Source: Dolomedes plantarius
Taxonomy: Eukaryota; Arthropoda; Arachnida; Araneae; Dolomedidae
Direction of reading: 5' to 3'
Length of the DNA: 64,000 nt
Assembly: GCA_907164885.2 (NCBI GenBank)
Contig: OU015496.1
Coordinates: 105,338,315 to 105,402,314, forward strand
In this document: in pieces, positions 55,845-64,000 of the stretch
How positions within the stretch are numbered: the first letter of the stretch is position 1
How the letters are laid out: each line of letters starts with the position of its first letter
Program-made: the position numbers and the translations under genes
Notes under the pieces: generated by a model
Told to the model about the DNA's origin: nothing
What the model saw: only the letters and a program-made list of their open reading frames with translations
Databases searched by the model: none

Positions 55845-55887
<43 letters not shown>

Positions 55888-57105
55888 TATATATATATAT
55901 ATATAAAATATATATATATTTATATATATATATATTTATATATCGAAATAATTTGAAATATAATGTAAATAAGAAAAAAAAGAGTTCTGAAAGTTAATAT
56001 TATTGTTTTATTTATGATTATTTTGATTTATTATAAGTTTTAACTAATTATAAAACACATTTATAAAACCTAACTAATTATAAAGCCATTATATATTATT
56101 AAATTTACAAAATTACTGTGTTCCACAATTACTCTTTTCTTATTCAACTAACGGGTTAGCCACTATTTGTTTCATTAAGAATAATTAAGAGATTACTTTC
56201 TGATTTCAACGAAATGTAATGAAAAGATTTTTTCTGAAAATCTATAACAGCTTTAAGAAAATTTAATCTTTCAGAATCTTACAGTAACAGATTACATTTT
56301 ACATTGGATTGCTACAGGAAAATATAATGAAATGGTGTAAGCTATCAATAGATTATTTTGGTTCTCTAACATCCCCTTAGAATGGAATTAAAAATTTCCT
56401 CTTTGATTTTTATTTTTAATTGACGCATGCCAAGTTATGTATCGTGTGTCTTTAACGATAATCAAATTGTATTTATACCATCTTTTGCAGATTAAATTTT
56501 CTCGTGCAGTGTAAATATCATCGGTTGCTTTACGATGGATGCTGAGATAACTTCAATTAAATATCTGTCCAATAGAACAAAGGGATGAAAATTATTTTCA
56601 GTCTCATCGTAAATCAAAAGATCTCAACCTTTTCAGATCTCCTACCCCTCCACTCCCCACAGAAAAGTAAGAAAAGTAGCATGATCAATTTCGCGGCCCC
56701 CCATGATGAGAAACGCTGCTCTAAATAGAACAACGAAAATTCTATGTGTATGTTTACAGCAGGGTCCGATTTAGAAAATTCTTGACTATAGGTACAACTC
56801 GGGATGGGGGCCCCCTAACACTGATGTGGGCGTAAAATTTCCAAAATTAACACACAAAAAAAAAATCACGAATCATTGTGAAAGTACCATTTTACCAAGA
56901 ATTGGCTATTTGAAGCGTAGAAGCCTAGAACATTATCAAATAACAAATAGCAATACAACATATTAACTTCATCATTAAAAAACCAATACAATGCAAGCAG
57001 AAAAACTTATTGATCTCTTATATACACTATAAAATATATATGATGAACTATACATGTAACTATACATAGTATGAAGAACCAATCAATCAAATTTGAAAGG
57101 CTATA
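55313..57105. other. TLR-B intron 1, AT-rich
   Basis: A TA-rich microsatellite lies at about 55847-55945. A small hAT-like MITE remnant with TCTCAACCTTTTCAGATCTC and a complementary GAGAAACGCTGC end is at about 56616-56716. From about 56762 a sequence with GGGATGGGGGCCCCC may be the left end of another element whose right end is at 58400-58452. Confidence 0.4.
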
Positions 57106-58324
57106 CAGTGGTATCTCCGAAAAGCGGACAGTCATGGGACCAAAAGTTTTGTCCGTTATTAGGAGGTGTCCGCTATTGGAGAGGACAACCTTTTTTATAA
57201 AAAAAAGTTTTTGCTCTTCTGTTTGACATTTGATTGAAAATTACGGCTGCAATTTAAATTAAAAAGGAAAAATTAATTAGGCAAGAAAAGAATAACTATT
57301 TACTACTTTACCTTTTAATTGTGCGCTAATCCTTTTATCTTGCATTAAATAATCCCAAAATACAATGTATAGGAGCTAAATTATTTTAATTACTACTGAA
57401 AAAATCTCTTAACAAAGTTTGATTTCTCTCTTTTACACAGCAAACCTGTTTTTCAAGATGAATCTTCACAGGATTTAGCTTTGCTAGTCCCTCCGAATCT
57501 TCATTTTTGAGAACGAACTGTTTGAATTGTTCGCTATATTTCAGTGCTTCCGAATAATCTTTGATTTTGCAGTCTTCCATTGGCGATTCCTCCTTATCAT
57601 CTTCACAAAGGGCCAATGCTTCAGTGGTGGCCCGATGAATGAAATTGGAAACATGCAGGTTTTCTTCCTCAATGGATAAATCGTCGTCGATCTTGACTTA
57701 CTCTTTAACGCTGATATTTGAATCCAAATTGACTACTAGATTCGGAAGTTCTTTTTCGCTTTTTTCGGTAGTACTGTCAGTTGCCACTTCGCTTGTACTC
57801 AAATATCCCGTCTTTTAAAAACATTTTAGAGCGCACCCAGGTTCCACCTTTTTAAGGGCTGACGTAGTCTAGGAAATTGCATCCAAAACAGATACCGATT
57901 TTGCCTACTCCTCGCTAGATTTGCAGGAGATAATCTGGTGAAGCACATGTCTCAGATGCAGATTTCTGTATCGTACTTTAAAAGCTACGGATAATTCCCT
58001 GAAAGTGGTTGTAGCATCGAAGAGGTGTTAGGAGGCAAGAAAACTAGATTAATATTTTTGAGCTTAAAATCATCAGGATGGGAAGTAGCAATTGTCCATG
58101 AACAGAATGATTTTTCTCTTTTCCTTTTTCATTTTGTTGTCTAACTCCTAGTTGTCTAAAAATAATTTAAAGTTTTTCAAAAATATCTGTCCGCTATTCG
58201 GAGTGTCCGCTATCCAGAGGGAATAACATGGATTGTCCTATATAAAAGGACTGGGACTCGTAAAAATGTCCGTTAATTAGAGGTGTCCGCTATTTGGGAG
58301 TGTCCGTTAAGGGAGGTACCACTG
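57106..58324 (-). mobile_element. pogo/Tigger-like element, internally deleted (1219 bp)
   Basis: Ends CAGTGGTATCTCCGAAAAGC and the complement of CAGTGGTACCTCCCTTAAC, both flanked by TA. Subterminal copies of GTGTCCGCTATT-type motifs occur at both ends, as in Tigger-like elements. The minus strand keeps a 76-codon frame (57616-57386), DYSEALKYSEQFKQFVLKN...RNQTLLRDFF, matching the C-terminal tail of Tigger/CENP-B-type transposases from memory of that family. The catalytic and HTH domains are gone. It is in intron 1 of TLR-B. Confidence 0.75.
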
Positions 58325-58622
58325 TATAAGAAAATTGCTACTAAAAAAAAGTAAATTAAAAAAATTGAATTGGTAATTTCTTCTTTTAAAATAAAAATTT
58401 GGGTGTGGGCCCAACATTTGGAGGCCCCTAGTCCCGGGCCTACAGGACCTGGTTTACTGCAGATTATAAGCTGTAGAGATAGTAATGGAGTATAACTTTC
58501 GTAAAATTCATTTAATTACACGAAGTTGAGTATAATTTTATTTAGATAGGGATGAAAATAAATTTGTTTACCAAAATCAATATTCGCAATTTAGGAAAGG
58601 AAAGGAATGAAAGCAGACTTAC
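58325..58622. other. TLR-B intron 1, 5' end
   Basis: GGCCCCTAGTCCCGGGCC at about 58421 may be the right end of an element interrupted by the Tigger copy. Otherwise nothing. Confidence 0.35.
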
Positions 58623-59312
58623 CTTCAGGAATGTACCGATCATAAATTCTTTGGCAGATACTAGCATGTTGAATGGGATGTAAAACTCTCTTAAGTTCAA
58701 ATTATGACGAATTATAGCAGGTTGGAGTACTCTGACTTGGTTGTACGATAAATCGATCATGTACAAATCCTTGTTGTTACGAAAAGCCCCTTTATATATA
58801 TATCTAATTTTATTCCTGCCAAGGTTCAGTCTTTGCAAGTGAGTCATATTGCTAAAATCATTTACGATTCTAGAGAGTTTTCCTCTTTCAAGATCCAAAA
58901 TTCGCAAATTCTGCAAGTCTCGAATAGCACCAGGGACCTTTCGTAATTTCGCCCTTCGCAATTGCAGTATTCTTAGAGATCTAACCCCTCCCAGTGATTC
59001 GGGATGGACGTATTTCAAAGGGCAATGCATCTTTATTTGATAGATGTTGGTATTGCGAAATATACTCTCTTTCAAAACTTTTTCTCTACATCTTTGGACT
59101 TCAACAGTTCTGATCGAGGTGTTTATGTATTTATGAAATATGCCAGGTAGCATTATGCCGAGAGAATTTGCATAAAAACATTTCACTGACAATTTCCCGC
59201 TCATCTCATAACAACTACATCCTTTGAATTCCCTACATACGTTGCTTGACATGCACTGTAGCAGTAAAATATTTGAATACAAAATCAAAATTTTAATAAG
59301 GACTTGATGCAT
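58623..59312 (-). CDS. TLR-B exon 1: signal peptide, LRRNT and first LRRs
   Basis: 690 bp from ATG to the donor GTAAGT. An in-frame TAA lies upstream of this ATG with no other Met between, which supports the start. A hydrophobic signal peptide (IKILILYSNILLLQC) leads into a cysteine-rich region (VCREFKGCSCYEMSG...VKC) and then LRRs, among them LRILQLRRAKLRKVP, LRILDLERGKLSRI, LQRLNLGRNKIRYI and LYMIDLSYNQVRVL. It ends FMIGTFLK at phase 0, joining VISLRGNGI of exon 2. Additional 5' untranslated exons are possible. Confidence 0.9.
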
Positions 59313-62300
59313 TATCAGTATTTTGAAGGATAAAGATATGAAAACATATTAATGACTCAAAATGTACTGAAGAAAAGCAGATGTTTTATTTTACAAATAA
59401 TAATAATAATAATATCGTTTGTTGTCTATGTCACTGAGTGACAAACATTTTAAAAATTATATCTGATAGAACGTGCGAGAAATTATTAACTCAAATGTCG
59501 TTTAAAAAAGATTTCTTTCTCTTTTTGCCTTCTTTACCTCTTTTTTTCAATAGTATGAATGGAAATAAACTGAAAAATAGATTTTGAGAGGAAATGTATC
59601 TAATTACACGAAATTTAAAAAAAAGCGATGAATGTAATGAAAAACAGCAGTTTCCTTAATTATTTCACGTTACAACTTGCATTTTGCTTGGGAAAGAACA
59701 CGGTTTCTTTTCTCCATCCTCAAACAGTAGCGTCACAAAACTTGACCTGAAAAGTTAAAACACTAAAAAAAATCATCACAAGATTTCACTGGAACAAAAC
59801 CTTAACTATTTCACCAGCATCTTATAAACAAAATGAAACACAGCAGAAAATGTTGTAGAAATAACGCAATTTCAACCCATGTAACAACTTTCGAAATGTC
59901 TTTCTTACTTTAGTAATTACGATTTAGTATTATTACAGGAAAGAATAAATATCACCTTTCAAACTTATCAAAACCTGTGCGATTTTGTTTAGCCACACTT
60001 ATAATCATATGATGTTAAACTTATCTCATCATGTACTACGCAATTTAATGCCGTTTGTGAAGCGGTTAAATGTCCTTGGAAATCTTAGCTTTTTGATTAC
60101 ACTGTACAGTCAAATACCTCACTTTTATGCATAAAATAACAAAGCTTATGATGTCAAGTAACGCTTGGAGAACATGAAAAATATTTCAATAGAATAGGCT
60201 GAGCATAATTGCAAAATCGAATTTATAAAGACATGGGAAATAATCAAACCTCATCTGCAACCCGATCAGTCGACGAACAGAATTTTCCGGGCACTTGATA
60301 TTCACGGCCTTATTTAAAAAGCTGAAGTCTTTCTAATTCTTCCAAATTTTGATAATAACGAGATAAAGGGGTGTGGGGTGTATTAATAGACTCATCACCA
60401 TTTTCGTTATGCTCATATCCAATAATAATATAAATCGATAACGTTGTCTGATAACTAAATCTGTTTTGTTTATCATCTTTTAAGTTATTAACGGTTTCCC
60501 TGTATTCCAGCGTATTAGATTAGAGTCATTATGAACAATTTAAATTATTGTTGAAAATTCTTCTTAATTTTAGAATCAACCCACAATAAATACTACAACG
60601 CACAATTAAAAACGCTGGAAAAGAATTGGGATTATTATTTTTATTATTTTTTATTTCAGCATTTATTATTTTTATCTTTTTATTCATGAGTGCTTGCGAA
60701 ATGGGATAGTATAAATATTTATAATTTATTATGGTGAAAATTTTGGAGATCATCTCTATCATTTCAAGGTATAGTTAATTTTCTAAATTTATATTAAATA
60801 TATGAACTACCGAAGTTAAGATTCTACCTAACGAGTAAAAATGAATAAATATAATTCGCAGCTCAAAATTAAAACTTTTTTTATCTGAAAAAGATAATAT
60901 TCAGCTTAATAACGGTAATCATGTACAAATTCAATTCTACATGATGTATTTTCTTTTTTCATATTTTCCTGCGCTAAGTTGAAAACGCGTTGTCCATCAT
61001 CGCAACGCTAATGTCTGAGGACTCGTTTTCCTTTAGACTGCTTAATAGGTCGTCTTCAGTATCAAAAATTTCATCCCATTGATTTCCAGAGCAATCTTTG
61101 TTTGTGTTATTTATTTATTTTAACAGCTGAGGGTGTTTCGGAAGTTTTACCGCCGTCACAAACAATTTCTATGGACAGAAAAAAAATTCCAAAAATTAAA
61201 AATTAAAATTCCAAAAATAATTATCTTTATCTACTAAATACTGTAACTCTGTGTCCGCTTTTTACGAACCTAAACTGGCAGCCTAAGTTGGTAAAATAAT
61301 TGGAATAGTGTACTCTATAATACTTTGGACTGAACTTACTGCGCGGAAGTGAGCACGAGTCTCAGGGAAATGATGCAGTAAATGCGTAACTCGTGAAATA
61401 AAGAAATACTGAAACTTGTTTTGTAACACGTGAAAATGAAAACATTATTAATAATTACAAGATAAAAAGAACTTTTTATATACCACGTTTTTAAATTTTC
61501 TGTTGAATCATATAAACTTGACAATTCTCTCTTAATTGCACAAACCTCCACTTAATTATTCTTTTTCACCTGCTTTTATTTTATCACTTTTTAGACGTTT
61601 CCCCTATCCACAGACTTTATAAACTTTAATTTTTATAATTTTTTTAATTTTTCGCACAATATTTTTGTATACAAGCTAAATTCCCATGTATTCTGTTTTC
61701 AAAATCGTCAAACGCCGTTACGCAAAAGTGCAAGCATTGAATTCGATCGAAGCGCCACCTTGCGGATTTTTTCTGCTAAAAGTATTAAAAGAATGCATTG
61801 TCATCGTGTTCTGAGCAATTAAATAAGAGTTTCAAATGTCTAGCTAGTCAGGAAGTTAGTTAAAAATCGATTGCAAGATTTGTACTGGACGAACACACAA
61901 ACAAGGAAACAAACAAGAAAACGAGTTAATAAAAACATGGTAAAAATAATTTATTTTCCCTACCGGTAAAATTGACTGATCGTGATAAAGCCGTACCGTA
62001 CTGCCACTGTATCTCAGCAAATAAAATACAGACGGAAAGGAGAATTAGTATTAATAAAATTTAGTATAAGTTTAGCAATTTTTAACAAGCATTTTAAAAT
62101 CTGTCATTTTGACTGTCTATGCACTAGCGTTAAATCTTCGAAGATGAAACATTTTCCATCTCCAAGATGGAGAAAAAGGAATCGATAAAGTAAAGACACA
62201 TCATAACCTATAAGATATTCCGTTGATTTGTATATTTTTATGTGCTGACTGGTAACACTCGTTATACCCCCATTAAAATGTGCTGCTTTTGTACACGAGT

Positions 62301-64000
62301 GCATGTATCTTTAGCGTCATCATCATTAGTGAATACTCCTCATGTGACAATGATTATGCCATCTCTTTGAAAAATAGCTCAAGATCCCATCATTTGGTCT
62401 ATGTGATTAGGTTAATTTTATCATACACTGCGAGAGAGAAAAATAGCTAATATGGATGCAAACACTGAAAGTATCGCACCTAAATTCCGATTTCCTCTGG
62501 CTCATAATTAAATTAAGAATTTTGTTTTTATTACAAAGCTCACAGTCATTTTTGAAACCCTAACCAAACCATTGTATTAATAATCATAAATATCTTGAAA
62601 TAAAGTATTTTGAAACATGATTTATGGGATGTAAGGAAATAAATTTACACACAGCAGAGTTCTCGATACCAGATAGCAAAATAAATTTTTTTCATAACTA
62701 TAACGTAAGAGACACTTATTTTATTTCGGGAATTCTTTTAAAGTATTTTATCGATTTTCGTTTGATATGTATGAAATCTTTAGCTATAACAAGAAATTGT
62801 ATGCAGACTGTTGCGATTAAAACAACAGAGAATTGTCATTCATACAAATTGATCGCTCATAAGTTTCTTATGTTTATCATCAGCCTATTTGGTACACCAT
62901 TTTTATCATTTTTATCATCTATATAACAAGCAAGACTATTATTTTACTCCGGGAAAATATTTAAATGGTTTCTTTTTTATTTTCGATCGAAATTTTGAAT
63001 CATCTCACCTGTAAATATGATCGACTCGTTATTGGGATTAACATAGCACAAATTAACCACAAATTAAAATATTTCGAAAGATCATTGCAAATATTGGTTT
63101 TCTGGTTCATTAACCCGAGGTGGGTCTTCCGATGAAGATTTTTCCAGGATACCCCATTTTACACCCTGGTACCCAGCTTTTCGCTTCGATGGCATTAAAA
63201 ACTGCTCTATCATGTCACACGACCGTTATCAGGTTCTTTCTCGTTTTCTACAGCCACTTGGTCTGCTTATTAATAATTTAAGTGGATTTTTGTCTACATT
63301 GTGTATGACATGCGCTGCTCAGTTCATTCTATTGATTTTAAAGAGTTTGACGCCTGGGTAAGTTTTATATATATATGAATTAAAGTATCTTTCCATTGAC
63401 TGTTTCCATTGACATTCAGTGATTGCATCTAGAATTCTCCTGGAGAAGTTTTTTTTTTCAAAATCTGCGATTATTTGCAGTTTTTAAGTTACCTCTTTTT
63501 AACCTAAGTAACTGTTAACTAATTCATATGTTCACTAAAGGAGGTACTTAAGTAACAATCTCTTTATCTGTCCTTTTTAATAAGCCATTACTATTTTGGG
63601 CTTATTTCAATAAGCCTGGATGAAACCACGCTATTTGAGTAAACTGCTGCGAATTTTCAAACTAGCCTAAAGGTGTATGGGCTTATTACCATAAGCCTAA
63701 AAATATCAGGCAAATTAGAAAGTTGTCGATCATTTTCCAATTAGCCTGGCACGTTTGAAAACGACGGCTCTCTTTGTAATTAGCCGGATTTGTCAATCGT
63801 CTACGACATTCTATACCAGTTCTGATCGTCAACAATCTTTCCTCCCCTGTTCCCAAAGCGAAAATCTCACCCCTCTCAAAAAGTGGCGCCCTTCTTTAGA
63901 AACGGTTATTGTGGTGATACTTGAACCCCTAACAAGTTTAATGCTTTCGCCTGTTAAGCGCGTCCAACTGGGATGGATTTCCTTCTGGAAATTCGATGTA
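59313..64000. other. Region upstream of TLR-B, no supported gene
   Basis: AT-rich. The TLR-B promoter should be at the lower end, but no TATA or initiator can be assigned with confidence. 60973-61120 on the minus strand encodes an acidic peptide end (WDEIFDTEDDLLSSLKENES, then a stop) of unknown origin. A 100-codon plus-strand frame at 62624-62926 has no recognisable domain. At 63570-63720 an AATAAGCC/GGCTTATT motif is repeated several times. At 63910-63985 the minus strand shows a weak tRNA-like GGTTCAAGTATC. Confidence 0.35.

Larger units (their letters stand above)
32913..59312 (-). pseudogene. Toll-like receptor gene TLR-B (gene span), full domain set but frameshifted in this sequence
   Basis: Eight minus-strand coding exons, 59312-58623, 53513-52646, 52152-51912, 42488-42177, 39489-39348, 38667-38476, 36617-36485 and 33192-32913, have GT-AG borders and matching phases. 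Together they give the multiple-cysteine-cluster Toll order: signal peptide, LRRNT, LRRs, LRRCT1, LRRNT2, LRRs, LRRCT2, TM, TIR. The summed length would be about 950 residues. Relative to TLR-A, exon 3 lacks seven bases, which brings a TAA soon afterwards; all other exons are open. The gene is therefore either a recent pseudogene or affected by an assembly error. A 100-N gap lies in its fourth... intron region between exons 3 and 4, along with a gypsy insertion. Introns reach 9.4 kb because of inserted elements. Confidence 0.85.

Overview
The window looks like arthropod nuclear DNA, most likely from a chelicerate such as a spider. It is AT-rich, its genes are split into short exons with GT-AG introns, and it is packed with Tc1/mariner, hAT, BEL/Pao and Ty3/gypsy elements, tRNA-derived SINEs and microsatellites. 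The spider/chelicerate guess rests on the general style of the repeats and of the Toll genes and is an inference. There is nothing prokaryotic: no operons, no CRISPR, no phage.

The only host genes I can support are two paralogous Toll-like receptors (called TLR-A and TLR-B here), arranged tail to tail. TLR-B (minus strand, 59312 down to 32913) has eight coding exons that join in phase: signal peptide plus LRRs; a long LRR exon; LRRCT1 plus LRRNT2; LRRs plus the first half of LRRCT2; the second half of LRRCT2; transmembrane plus TIR box 1; TIR box 2; TIR box 3 plus stop. Together they encode about 950 residues, but a 7-nt deletion in the LRRCT1 exon breaks the frame. TLR-A (plus strand, 1282 to 22622, its 5' end outside the window) has five of the matching exons with the same phases. 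The exon corresponding to TLR-B 42177-42488 cannot be found. Matching intron sequence, including an old SINE, shows that the two genes arose by an inverted duplication whose mirror axis lies near 27 kb.

Layout. 1-805: 5' end of a minus-strand Ty3/gypsy-like element (LTR, PBS, gag). 1168-22781: TLR-A, whose introns hold Tc1 relics (2.5-4.7 kb), repeats with a Helitron-like end (4.7-6.6 and 10.1-10.9 kb), a 7-copy G-rich minisatellite (8.0-9.0 kb), a BEL/Pao element with intact 222-bp LTRs and a 5-bp TSD (11659-16203), and three Tc1/mariner elements side by side (17231-21040). 22.8-32.9 kb: intergenic, with a tandem repeat, a perfect foldback element, and two Tc1 copies, one nearly intact. 32.9-59.3 kb: TLR-B, whose introns hold hAT-type elements, SINEs, a LINE-type RNase H fragment, an assembly gap, a Ty3/gypsy element with integrase upstream of reverse transcriptase (44.0-49.4 kb), and a pogo/Tigger remnant (57106-58324). 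59.3-64 kb: upstream of TLR-B, with no gene I can support.

Functionally, an intact TLR of this type would be a membrane receptor whose LRR ectodomain senses a ligand (cytokine-like or microbial) and whose TIR domain recruits MyD88-type adaptors. Whether either copy is still functional is the main biological question here. Nearly all the rest is mobile DNA, mostly dead.
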